Positions 40,258 through 47,920 of a stretch of DNA of 64,000 nt are shown here, piece by piece; the stretch's first letter is position 1, and every line of letters starts with the position of its first letter. This DNA comes from Vibrio tarriae (GTDB lineage: Bacteria > Pseudomonadota > Gammaproteobacteria > Enterobacterales > Vibrionaceae), in assembly GCF_002216685.1 (NCBI RefSeq), contig NZ_CP022353.1, forward strand, positions 2,232,001 to 2,296,000, written 5' to 3'. The position numbers and the translations under genes were made by a program. Under the pieces are notes generated by a model. That model had not been told where the DNA came from and ran no database searches. It worked only from the letters and a program-made list of their open reading frames with translations.

Positions 40258-41201
40258 TTCATATCAAGAAGCAACTTGCCTCGCGTGTGTCCGGATTCAA
40301 TCTGCTCATGCGCTTGCGCCGCGTCTAACAGTGAATAGATGTGCTGAATTTCGATTTTCAGTAGCCCGACACTGACCATATACAGCATGGTATCGAGCTG
40401 CTCTGGATTCGGATCTACCAACATGCCCGTAGCTTCAAAACCGAGTAGCTTGGCTTTTTCGCAGATAAGCTCGGCGGTTAACGTCGGTACAGTAATGACG
40501 CGAGCGTTATCTTTTAGGCATTTAAGCGCATCCAACGCTGCCTCTCCCCCCACCAGATCGATCAACACATCCACCTCTTCTAAACGCTGAGAGACGGGCG
40601 AAAATTGGTAATTGATCGCATGAGCGCCAAGCGTCGCCAGATAATCTAAATTCGCTTCACTGCAAGTGGTAAATACTTCTGCCTTAGCGGCGAGTGCAAT
40701 TTGCACCGCGATATGCCCAACGCCCCCCGCCCCCGCAAGAATTAACACACGTTCACCTTCTTGGACCTGCGCTTTGCTCAAGGCTTGCGCAGCGGTTTGC
40801 CCAGCAAGAGGCAGTGCGGCAGCCGCTTCGAGCGTTACCGCATCAGGCACTACACTCAGTTCTTGTTCTGGCACGCAGAGATATTGGCTATAACCCCCAC
40901 CTCGCAGTGGAAATCCAATAAATCCCGCCACATTATCCCGCTCTTTAAGACGAGTTACCCCCTCTCCCACAGCCATGACTCGTCCTGAGATATCGTAACC
41001 GGGTGTCCACGGCAGTTTGTCTTTATTTTGTGCCGCCGCCCATCCTAACCCCGCTCGGGTTTTCACATCGATAGGGTTAACACTCGCGAAAGCAACTTTC
41101 ACTAATACTTCACCCGCTTTGGGGGTTGGAATTGGCGTACTTTGCATGGCCAACACATCCGGTGTACCAAATTGGGTAATGACGATTCGTTTGTTTTCCA
41201 T
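40251..41201 (-). CDS. Zinc-independent MDR-type quinone oxidoreductase
   Basis: A 316-residue medium-chain dehydrogenase/reductase: GroES-like N-terminal half (NPIDVKTRAGLG, PGYDISGRV) and a Rossmann half with GAGGVGHIAVQIA for NADPH. No zinc-binding cysteine pattern is seen, as in quinone oxidoreductases. The ATG at 41201 (MENKRIVI) is the family start; an upstream in-frame extension to 41264 crosses the oadB terminator and is not believable. First gene of the run with yqaA and the M16 peptidase. Confidence 0.9.
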   Translation of the reverse strand: MENKRIVITQFGTPDVLAMQSTPIPTPKAGEVLVKVAFASVNPIDVKTRAGLGWAAAQNKDKLPWTPGYDISGRVMAVGEGVTRLKERDNVAGFIGFPLRGGGYSQYLCVPEQELSVVPDAVTLEAAAALPLAGQTAAQALSKAQVQEGERVLILAGAGGVGHIAVQIALAAKAEVFTTCSEANLDYLATLGAHAINYQFSPVSQRLEEVDVLIDLVGGEAALDALKCLKDNARVITVPTLTAELICEKAKLLGFEATGMLVDPNPEQLDTMLYMVSVGLLKIEIQHIYSLLDAAQAHEQIESGHTRGKLLLDMKC

Positions 41202-41225
41202 TTCCACTATCCCTATCGCGCGAAT

Positions 41226-41251
41226 AAAAAGGGATGCCGAAGCATCCCTTT
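41226..41251 (-). terminator. Terminator of oadGAB
   Basis: A 10-bp stem (AAAGGGATGC / GCATCCCTTT) with a four-base loop, followed on the minus strand by a U-run. It lies just before the start of the next gene. Confidence 0.85.
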
Positions 41252-41323
41252 GAATATATACCAATTTCTTTTAAGCCGTTAACTTTGCATCGCTATTTTG
41301 AGCAAGGTGTAACCAACTTATGG

Positions 41324-42454
41324 TTAACCTACTAGAGCCAGCAGTACACCCGCCGCAACCGCCGAGCCTAAAACACCAGCCACATTTGGCCCCATGGCAT
41401 GCATCAACAAGAAGTTTTGCGGGTTAGCTTCTAAGCCCACCTTATTCACTACTCGAGCCGCCATAGGTACCGCAGAAACGCCTGCAGCACCAATCAATGG
41501 GTTGATATCCTCTTTGGAAAATTTATTGAGGATCTTCGCCATGATCACTCCACCCGCCGTGCCAATACTGAAAGCGGCCGCCCCGAGTGCCAAAATGCCT
41601 AAGGTTTCCAAATTGAGGAAAGTATCAGCTTTCAGTTTTGAGCCAACTCCCAATCCTAAGAAGATTGTGACGATATTGATCAGCTCGTTTTGCGCAGTTT
41701 TGGACAAACGATCCACCACACCCGCTTCACGCATCAAATTCCCCAAACAGAACATGCCGACCAAGGGTGTTGCCGCAGGCAAAAACAGAATGGTCATTAG
41801 CAGCACCACAAGTGGGAACACGATCTTCTCGGTTTTACCCACGTGGCGTAGCTGAGCCATCTTGATTTTGCGCTCTTCCGGCGTCGTCAAGGCCTTCATG
41901 ATCGGTGGCTGAATAATCGGAACCAATGCCATATAGCTATACGCAGCGACCGCAATTGCCCCAAGCAGATCCGGCGACAACTGGCTGGCGAGGAAAATGG
42001 CCGTTGGACCATCCGCTCCGCCAATGATCGCAATCGACGAGGCATCAGCCATGGTGAATTCCATGCCCGGTACAAAGTTGAGCAAAATGGCGCCGAACAA
42101 GGTAGCAAAAATGCCTAACTGAGCCGCAGCGCCTAACCACAAGGTTTTCGGGTTGGCAATCAGTGCACCGAAGTCCGTCATCGCCCCCACACCCATAAAG
42201 ATCAGCAATGGGAAAACGCCTGACTCAATACCGATATGGTAAACGTAGTACAGCAAGCCTCCGGGCTCGGTAAATCCTGCATTAGGAATATTGGCTAACA
42301 CCGCACCAAAACCAATCGGCAGCAGCAATAACGGCTCAAAGCCTTTACGAATGGCCAGAAACAGTAACATACAGCCGACCAAGATCATGATGATCTGCCC
42401 TAGCTCAAAATTGGCAATCCCCGTCTCTTGCCATAAGGTGATTAATCCGTCCAT
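41324..42454 (-). CDS. oadB: Oxaloacetate decarboxylase sodium pump, beta subunit
   Basis: The membrane subunit that decarboxylates carboxybiotin and pumps Na+ outward. The 376 residues are nearly all hydrophobic helices. The key block [15 protein letters not shown], with the Na+-binding aspartate, is intact, as is [15 protein letters not shown]. Third gene of oadG-oadA-oadB. Confidence 0.96.
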   Translation of the reverse strand: MDGLITLWQETGIANFELGQIIMILVGCMLLFLAIRKGFEPLLLLPIGFGAVLANIPNAGFTEPGGLLYYVYHIGIESGVFPLLIFMGVGAMTDFGALIANPKTLWLGAAAQLGIFATLFGAILLNFVPGMEFTMADASSIAIIGGADGPTAIFLASQLSPDLLGAIAVAAYSYMALVPIIQPPIMKALTTPEERKIKMAQLRHVGKTEKIVFPLVVLLMTILFLPAATPLVGMFCLGNLMREAGVVDRLSKTAQNELINIVTIFLGLGVGSKLKADTFLNLETLGILALGAAAFSIGTAGGVIMAKILNKFSKEDINPLIGAAGVSAVPMAARVVNKVGLEANPQNFLLMHAMGPNVAGVLGSAVAAGVLLALVG

Positions 42455-42463
42455 GACTTTCCC

Positions 42464-44257
42464 TTATGCCAAGCTTAACAGTGATGCGCCAACGCGAACG
42501 CTATCGCCTTCTTTGACATGCAGTTCCTGAATCACACCACTGCGCGCTGCACGAATTTCGGTTTCCATCTTCATCGCTTCTAACACGATAAGCACATCAC
42601 CTTCTGCAACTTCATCGCCTTGTTCAACTTGAATTTTGAAAATGGTTCCCGCCAACGGTGCAGCAACCGCTTCTGCGCCTTGAGTGGCTGTTGCAACCAC
42701 CGGTTTTGGTGCTGCTTTTTGGCCAGCAGGTACCACTGAGGTCAATTGACCTTGTGGACCCACTTCAACGTCATACACCACGCCGTCCACTTTCACACTG
42801 TAGCTCTCGATACCTGCTGCAGGTTTGGTGCTCGCAGGGGCGGTAGCCACCGGAGCGGGCTCTTTGCCGGGCGCAGGTTCAAACGCCTCTGGATTATGGC
42901 GATTTTTCAGGAATTTCAGGCCAACTTGTGGAAACAGCGCATAAGTCAGAACATCGTCTACCTTCGCATCCGCTAAGGTGATTTTTTCTACTTGCGCTTT
43001 TTCAAGCAGCTCTTTAGTGAGATGGTCCAGCTCATCTTGCAGCAGATCAGCAGGACGACAAGTAATCGCTTGTCCACCTTCTAATACGCGCGCTTGCAGC
43101 TCAGCATTCACGCTAGCAGGCGTTGCACCGTATTCACCTTTAAGGACGCCTGCGGTTTCTTTGGTAATGCTCTTATAGCGCTCACCCGTTAATACGTTGA
43201 TCACCGCTTGAGAACCAACAATCTGCGAGGTGGGTGTCACCAATGGTATATACCCAAGATCCTGACGAACGCGTGGGATCTCTTCCAATACCTCATCGAT
43301 ACGGTGCGCCGCACCTTGCTCTTTCAACTGGCTTTCCATATTGGTCAGCATGCCACCGGGCACCTGCGCAATCAGAATGCGCGAATCCACACCTTTTAAC
43401 TGACCTTCAAACTTGGCGTATTTTTTACGAACCTCACGGAAATACGCGGCGATCGGTTCAAGTTGCTCCAATTTAAGTTGTGTATCACGTGGCGTATCCT
43501 GCAGCATAGCGACCACGGTTTCCGTCGGCGTATGGCCATAAGTCTGGCTCATTGAGGAAATCGCCGTATCAAGAATATCAATCCCCGCTTCCACCGCTTT
43601 GACTGCCGTAGCCGTAGATAAACCCGTTGTCGCGTGACAATGGAGCGCCAAAGGCACCGCGCAAGAGTACTTAATACGTGAGATTAACTCTTCGGCTTCA
43701 TAAGGTTTGAGCAGACCCGACATGTCTTTGATACATAAAGAGTGGCAGCCGAGATCTTCAAGGCGCTTTGCTAAATCCACCCAAGTTTGCGTATTGTGCA
43801 CAGGGCTCGTGGTATAAGAGAGCGTGCCTTGCGCGTGAGCGCCCACATCAATCGTCGCTTTTACCGCTTTTTCAAAATTGCGCACATCGTTCATCGCATC
43901 AAAAATACGGAATACATCCATGCCATTGGCATGGGCGCGCTCGACAAATTTCTCGACGACATCATCCGCGTAATGGCGATAACCGAGTAAGTTTTGGCCG
44001 CGCAGTAACATCTGCATTGGGGTATTCGGCATCGCTTTTTTCAAAGCGCGTAGACGTTCCCATGGATCTTCGCCAAGGAAACGGATGCAAGCATCAAACG
44101 TCGCTCCACCCCAAGTTTCCAACGACCAGTAACCGATTTTATCCAGCTCAGCCGCGATCGGCAGCATATCTTCAATACGCATACGCGTAGCAAAGAGTGA
44201 TTGGTGGGCGTCACGTAGGACGACATCGGTGATGGCTAATGGTTTAGACATGCTCAT
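42464..44257 (-). CDS. oadA: Oxaloacetate decarboxylase, alpha subunit
   Basis: Cytoplasmic subunit of 597 residues that moves CO2 from oxaloacetate to biotin. The carboxyltransferase barrel starts with [18 protein letters not shown], and ALHCHATTG carries metal ligands. A Pro/Ala-rich linker (about 465-515) leads to the biotin domain with EAMKMET, whose lysine is biotinylated. With OadG and OadB it forms the sodium pump used in citrate or oxaloacetate breakdown. V. cholerae has two oad operons; this one lies apart from the citrate genes. Confidence 0.97.
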   Translation of the reverse strand: MSMSKPLAITDVVLRDAHQSLFATRMRIEDMLPIAAELDKIGYWSLETWGGATFDACIRFLGEDPWERLRALKKAMPNTPMQMLLRGQNLLGYRHYADDVVEKFVERAHANGMDVFRIFDAMNDVRNFEKAVKATIDVGAHAQGTLSYTTSPVHNTQTWVDLAKRLEDLGCHSLCIKDMSGLLKPYEAEELISRIKYSCAVPLALHCHATTGLSTATAVKAVEAGIDILDTAISSMSQTYGHTPTETVVAMLQDTPRDTQLKLEQLEPIAAYFREVRKKYAKFEGQLKGVDSRILIAQVPGGMLTNMESQLKEQGAAHRIDEVLEEIPRVRQDLGYIPLVTPTSQIVGSQAVINVLTGERYKSITKETAGVLKGEYGATPASVNAELQARVLEGGQAITCRPADLLQDELDHLTKELLEKAQVEKITLADAKVDDVLTYALFPQVGLKFLKNRHNPEAFEPAPGKEPAPVATAPASTKPAAGIESYSVKVDGVVYDVEVGPQGQLTSVVPAGQKAAPKPVVATATQGAEAVAAPLAGTIFKIQVEQGDEVAEGDVLIVLEAMKMETEIRAARSGVIQELHVKEGDSVRVGASLLSLA

Positions 44258-44285
44258 TAACTCCTTTTAATCCTTGTAATCCAGA

Positions 44286-44546
44286 CTACTGTTTCGCTGT
44301 CGCACTGCGGTGCTGATGCACAGCCGCAGCGATTGCCGCCACGACTTGTGGGCTAACGGAATCAGTGACTGGTTGAACTTTTTGACTTTTCTTGGGCGTT
44401 GCAGCAGCCTCGGGTACCTCTTGCGGTATCACACGGGACATAAACTGAACGAGATAAACGAGAAGAGTAAGAAATAGGAATACCACAGCCATTCCGGTGA
44501 CCATCAGAGTGGCGGCATCCAATAAGAGACTTCCAATATGTGTCAT
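44286..44546 (-). CDS. oadG: Oxaloacetate decarboxylase, gamma subunit
   Basis: A small 86-residue assembly subunit: one N-terminal helix (LMVTGMAVVFLFLTLLVYLV) and a polar Pro-rich tail ending in HQHRSATAKQ, whose histidine-rich end is the zinc-binding region in this family. I took the ATG at 44546 (MTHIGSLL) because AAGGAAG precedes it; a longer frame to 44639 has no family support. First gene of the operon. Confidence 0.93.
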   Translation of the reverse strand: MTHIGSLLLDAATLMVTGMAVVFLFLTLLVYLVQFMSRVIPQEVPEAAATPKKSQKVQPVTDSVSPQVVAAIAAAVHQHRSATAKQ

Positions 44547-44876
44547 GTTGCTTCCTTTGCGTGTCATCCTGACATTCTTCGGCTTGTGCACATTTTTTGC
44601 GCTTAACGCAGAAGAAGTGGGATTATCTCGACTGAACAATAATTGTCAATTTGGTTACAAGCACTCTTTTAGCTCTGGCACAAACTGGAACAATAAATCA
44701 TCACCTGAGATTGAAAACCAGCACAAGTGCAAGGCCAAGAGGCTGCTTTTTGACCGACTGAAGCTAACTTAGCGCGAAAGAGGGGCAAATACTGCGATGA
44801 AGTTAATATAGCGGGGAATATCCTTCACAAAACAATAAGTTGTAGCGCAAGGGTAAATGAGGTGTTTGCGACATGT
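44547..44876. other. Upstream region of oadGAB
   Basis: About 330 bases between oadG and the tRNA terminator. It must hold the oad promoter. I see no gene, ERIC copy or clear -35/-10 pair in it. Confidence 0.5.
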
Positions 44877-44909
44877 AAAAAAAGCCCTGCATTTTCATGC
44901 AGGGCTTCT
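44877..44909 (-). terminator. Terminator of the tRNA operon
   Basis: An 11-bp stem (AAGCCCTGCAT / ATGCAGGGCTT) with a TTTC loop; the seven-A run to its left is the U-tract of the minus-strand transcript. Confidence 0.9.
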
Positions 44910-44913
44910 AATA

Positions 44914-44990
44914 TGGCGCGCTCGAGAGGATTCGAACCTCTGACCGCCTGGTTCGTAGCCAGGTACTCTATCCAGCTGAGCTACGAGCGC
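44914..44990 (-). tRNA. tRNA-Arg (ACG)
   Basis: 77 bases with encoded CCA. Acceptor stem GCGCTCG/CGAGCGC, D-loop AGCTGGATAGAG, anticodon ACG in loop CTACGAA, T-loop TTCGAATC. The adenosine at position 34 is expected to be edited to inosine. Last of eight tRNAs. Confidence 0.97.
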
Positions 44991-45061
44991 GCAATGTTTA
45001 ATGATTCGATACCGATATCTCAGTATCAGGGCATTACCCTTCTCTCTTAACGAGATAAAAG

Positions 45062-45138
45062 TGGCGCGTCCGAGAGGATTCGAACCTCTGACCGCCTGGT
45101 TCGTAGCCAGGTACTCTATCCAGCTGAGCTACGGACGC
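45062..45138 (-). tRNA. tRNA-Arg (ACG)
   Basis: Same body as the other Arg copies but with acceptor stem GCGTCCG/CGGACGC. CCA is encoded. With the copy at 44914 it forms a two-tRNA unit that is repeated next door. Confidence 0.97.
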
Positions 45139-45193
45139 GCAGGCTTTGATTGTTTTCACAATCGACTCCCGAAAATTCAGGAGCTTTAAATAG

Positions 45194-45270
45194 TGGCGCG
45201 CTCGAGAGGATTCGAACCTCTGACCGCCTGGTTCGTAGCCAGGTACTCTATCCAGCTGAGCTACGAGCGC
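45194..45270 (-). tRNA. tRNA-Arg (ACG)
   Basis: Identical to the 44914-44990 copy, acceptor stem GCGCTCG. The flanking spacer (ATTTAATGATTCGATAC...) is nearly the same as after the first copy. Confidence 0.97.
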
Positions 45271-45340
45271 GCAATATTTAATGATTCGATACTGATATTT
45301 CAGTATCAGGGTATTACCCTTCTCTCTTACGAGATAAGAG

Positions 45341-45417
45341 TGGCGCGTCCGAGAGGATTCGAACCTCTGACCGCCTGGTTCGTAGCCAGGTACTCTATCC
45401 AGCTGAGCTACGGACGC
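45341..45417 (-). tRNA. tRNA-Arg (ACG)
   Basis: Identical to the 45062-45138 copy, acceptor stem GCGTCCG, CCA encoded. Second member of the second two-tRNA unit. Confidence 0.97.
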
Positions 45418-45472
45418 GCAGGCTTTGATTGTTTTCACAATCGACTCCCGAAAATTCAGGAGCTTTAAATGG

Positions 45473-45549
45473 TGGCGCGCTCGAGAGGATTCGAACCTCT
45501 GACCGCCTGGTTCGTAGCCAGGTACTCTATCCAGCTGAGCTACGAGCGC
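45473..45549 (-). tRNA. tRNA-Arg (ACG)
   Basis: Acceptor stem GCGCTCG type, CCA encoded. The upstream spacer differs from the repeated units, so the duplication ends here. Confidence 0.97.
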
Positions 45550-45615
45550 GCAGGTTGTGAACTATATCACAAATATTTTCTTCTAGAACAAAAAAATTGA
45601 CCATAGGCCAATAAA

Positions 45616-45708
45616 TGGCGGTGAGGGAGGGATTCGAACCCTCGATACGGCTATAAACCGTATACTCCCTTAGCAGGGGAGCGCCTTCAGCCTCTCGGCC
45701 ACCTCACC
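45616..45708 (-). tRNA. tRNA-Ser (GCU)
   Basis: 93 bases with CCA. Acceptor stem GGTGAGG/CCTCACC, anticodon GCT in CTGCTAAG, and the long variable arm (TATACGG-TTTATAG-CCGTAT) that marks serine tRNAs. Confidence 0.97.
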
Positions 45709-45730
45709 ACTTTCATATTCCAGAAGAATA

Positions 45731-45807
45731 TGGCGCGTCCGAGAGGATTCGAACCTCTGACCGCCTGGTTCGTAGCCAGGTACTCTATCCAGCTGAGCTA
45801 CGGACGC
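45731..45807 (-). tRNA. tRNA-Arg (ACG)
   Basis: Acceptor stem GCGTCCG type, CCA encoded; placed between the two serine tRNAs. Confidence 0.97.
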
Positions 45808-45840
45808 GCTGTGGCTTATCGAAATAAGCATTGCAAGAAA

Positions 45841-45933
45841 TGGCGGTGAAGGAGGGATTCGAACCCTCGATACGGCTATAAACCGTATACTCCCTTAGCA
45901 GGGGAGCGCCTTCAGCCTCTCGGCCACCTCACC
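45841..45933 (-). tRNA. tRNA-Ser (GCU), first gene of the array
   Basis: 93 bases with CCA. It differs from the other Ser copy by one base in the 3' acceptor strand (CTTCACC), giving a G-U pair instead of G-C. The rest, including the variable arm, is the same. Confidence 0.96.
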
Positions 45934-45948
45934 GTCTTGCGGAGGCAC

Positions 45949-45976
45949 ATATTACGATTTACCAAAAATATGTCAA
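45949..45976 (-). promoter_or_regulatory. Predicted promoter of the tRNA operon
   Basis: On the minus strand a consensus TTGACA (45971-45976), a 16-base spacer and TAATAT (45949-45954) lead into a GC-rich discriminator (GTGCCTCCGC) and, about nine bases later, the first tRNA-Ser. A GC-rich discriminator is typical of stringently controlled stable-RNA promoters, the class acted on by DksA and ppGpp. Confidence 0.75.
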
Positions 45977-46076
45977 ACACTTTCTTGGTGAAAACTCGGC
46001 AAAACAACTCAACCGTTGGCAAATTAACCAAAGCGCTGAGAATTTGCACTTTCTAAATAAAAACACGGGGATAAAC

Positions 46077-46105
46077 AAAAAGGTCGGCGTTGACGGCCGA
46101 CCTTT
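46077..46105 (-). terminator. Terminator of csrA
   Basis: A 10-bp stem (AAAGGTCGGC / GCCGACCTTT) with a seven-base loop; on the minus strand it is followed by a U-run. Confidence 0.87.
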
Positions 46106-46114
46106 CTTCGATAA

Positions 46115-46312
46115 TTAGTAGTTGCCAGACGCAACGCCACCATTACCTTTTTCAGCTTGAATGCGCATGTAGATTTCTTCACGGTGCACAGACACTTCTT
46201 TCGGTGCGTTCACACCGATACGGACTTGGTTACCTTTTACACCTAATACTGTCACGGTCACTTCGTCACCGATCATCAGGGTTTCGCCAACGCGGCGAGT
46301 CAAAATAAGCAT
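46115..46312 (-). CDS. csrA: Carbon storage regulator CsrA
   Basis: A 65-residue dimeric RNA-binding protein that blocks translation by binding GGA motifs in mRNA leaders. It has the universal start [16 protein letters not shown] and the RNA-contact patch VHREEIY with the critical arginine. In V. cholerae CsrA, under the CsrB/C/D RNAs, feeds into the same quorum circuit as HapR. AGGAG precedes the ATG. It lies between lysC and the tRNA array, as in E. coli (alaS-csrA-serV-argV). Confidence 0.98.
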   Translation of the reverse strand: MLILTRRVGETLMIGDEVTVTVLGVKGNQVRIGVNAPKEVSVHREEIYMRIQAEKGNGGVASGNY

Positions 46313-46403
46313 TCTTAGCTCCTTGAGTAATCTCTGTATTTTCTTGCAACCACACTATTATCCATCAAAAGTTATGACATCGTAAACTCTCAATGGTGCC
46401 CGT

Positions 46404-47591
46404 TTAACCTAAAAAGGTGTGTTTTAGACCAAACTCTTGAGGGATTTCCGACGTCACATAGGTCTCGTGCAAAATATTTGCCGCACGATCCACATTCGCA
46501 GGGTCTAACATTAGCATAGATGATTGTTCCGAGGCCGAGACATAACGCACATCGATATAATGTTGCGCTAAGGTCTGACGCGCATGGGCAACTAATGTAC
46601 CCGCCTGTAAACCGACCTTAGTAATGATACTCACGGGCTCTGAACCACGAATTTTATCTGCACCGACTAATTGTAGCTTGGCATAAGCATCGCGTTTAAT
46701 CACAAATGCACTATTGGTAGGCTCATCAATGGTTGTGCAGACTTCAATTCCGAGCATTTGGCACTGCTTGATGATGCTTGGAAAAAATTCACTCTCCACA
46801 CTTATCAGCGCCATATCGCGCTGAATAGCAATACCACATACTGCGTGAGTTGCGGCACTGCCTTTAATTAAACTGCCTTGGTTCACTTCAAAGGTAGAGA
46901 GCACTCTGAGTGGCACGGCATGCTTCCAAGCATACTGCACGCACGGTAGGTGCAACACTTTTGCGCCTTTGCGCGCCATCTCTTCCATGGAAGGAAAATC
47001 AATCACATCCAGCTTACGAGCACTTGGTACAATACGTGGATCACAAGTGTATATCCCATCGACATCAGTGAATATTTGGCATTCGTCGGCATTCAGTGCC
47101 CCAGCCAATGCTACAGCACTGGTGTCTGAGCCACCACGGCCTAACGTAGTGATATCCCCATTTTCATTAATGCCCTGAAAACCCGCGACTATCACAATAA
47201 AATCTTGTTCTAGCAGCTCGGTAATCGTTCGAGTATCAATATGTTTAATCGTCGCGTCATTGTGTTGATTGTCCGTCACAATATTCGCTTGAGCTCCGGT
47301 TAGTGAGCGGGCGGCATAGCCCATTTTGTGCAGTGTCATTGCCACTAAGGCCATTGACACCTGCTCACCAGCAGAGAGCAAAACATCAAGTTCTCTAGCG
47401 TTTGGTACGCTATCTACTTCTTGAGCTAAACCCACCAGTCGATTGGTTTCCCCTGCCATGGCAGAGACTACTACGACAACTTGATTGCCATCATTCTTCG
47501 CCTTAATGATGTGTTCGGCTACGGTTTGCATTCTTTCTATTGAACCCACCGAAGTTCCGCCGAACTTTTGCACGATAAGGGGCTTTTTCAC
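46404..47591 (-). CDS. lysC: Aspartate kinase
   Basis: Phosphorylates aspartate at the head of the lysine, threonine and methionine pathway. The 395 residues show KFGGTSVGS at the start, GRGGSDTSAVALA in the kinase domain and a C-terminal pair of ACT domains (EVCTTIDEPTNSAFVI, then VSASEQSSMLML). Monofunctional kinases of this short length next to alaS/csrA are usual in Vibrio. Which amino acid inhibits it cannot be read here. Confidence 0.92.
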   Translation of the reverse strand: MKKPLIVQKFGGTSVGSIERMQTVAEHIIKAKNDGNQVVVVVSAMAGETNRLVGLAQEVDSVPNARELDVLLSAGEQVSMALVAMTLHKMGYAARSLTGAQANIVTDNQHNDATIKHIDTRTITELLEQDFIVIVAGFQGINENGDITTLGRGGSDTSAVALAGALNADECQIFTDVDGIYTCDPRIVPSARKLDVIDFPSMEEMARKGAKVLHLPCVQYAWKHAVPLRVLSTFEVNQGSLIKGSAATHAVCGIAIQRDMALISVESEFFPSIIKQCQMLGIEVCTTIDEPTNSAFVIKRDAYAKLQLVGADKIRGSEPVSIITKVGLQAGTLVAHARQTLAQHYIDVRYVSASEQSSMLMLDPANVDRAANILHETYVTSEIPQEFGLKHTFLG

Positions 47592-47705
47592 CAGTATTCA
47601 CCTTCCCAAGACCAAAGTCTCATCGGGATCAAACTTGTTTAACTTACATGTCGAACAAGGTTTGATCGTTACCAAAATAAAACCAAGCGGCTAATTGGCT
47701 TAGCC

Positions 47706-47835
47706 TATACCCAAACTACTTGGAGTTGCAGGTAGGCGGCAAGTGAGTTCATCCCCATGAGCATAGATAAACTATGTGATTGGGGTGAACGAACGTAGCC
47801 AACACCGCTTCAGCTTCAAGTAGGAAGGGGATATA
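47706..47835. repeat. ERIC (IRU) intergenic repeat
   Basis: A 130-base, near full-length copy in the 329-base gap between lysC and alaS. Terminal inverted repeats are TATACCC at the left and GGGGATATA at the right, with the cores TTCATCCCCATGAGCATAG and TGTGATTGGGGTGAAC. Because both neighbours read on the minus strand it lies between an upstream terminator (alaS) and lysC, so it may fall in the lysC leader. Confidence 0.9.
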
Positions 47836-47867
47836 TTTGCGCCAATTAAACCACTTGGTTAACCAGA

Positions 47868-47908
47868 TAAAATTACGCTCAATCAACAAATATTGATTGA
47901 GCGTAATC
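47868..47908 (-). terminator. Terminator of alaS
   Basis: A perfect 15-bp stem (ATTACGCTCAATCAA / TTGATTGAGCGTAAT) with a six-base loop, followed on the minus strand by a short U-run. Confidence 0.85.
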
Positions 47909-47920
47909 TATTTATCACTG

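Noticed and set aside
44497..44772. Plus-strand frame of 91 codons over the start of oadG
   Set aside because: It overlaps oadG antisense, has no ribosome site and resembles no protein family I know.
45034..45468. Open frames on both strands across the tRNA array, with repeated peptides such as VAQLDRVPGYEPGG
   Set aside because: They are translations of the repeated tRNA genes, a well-known false call; no ribosome site or family support.
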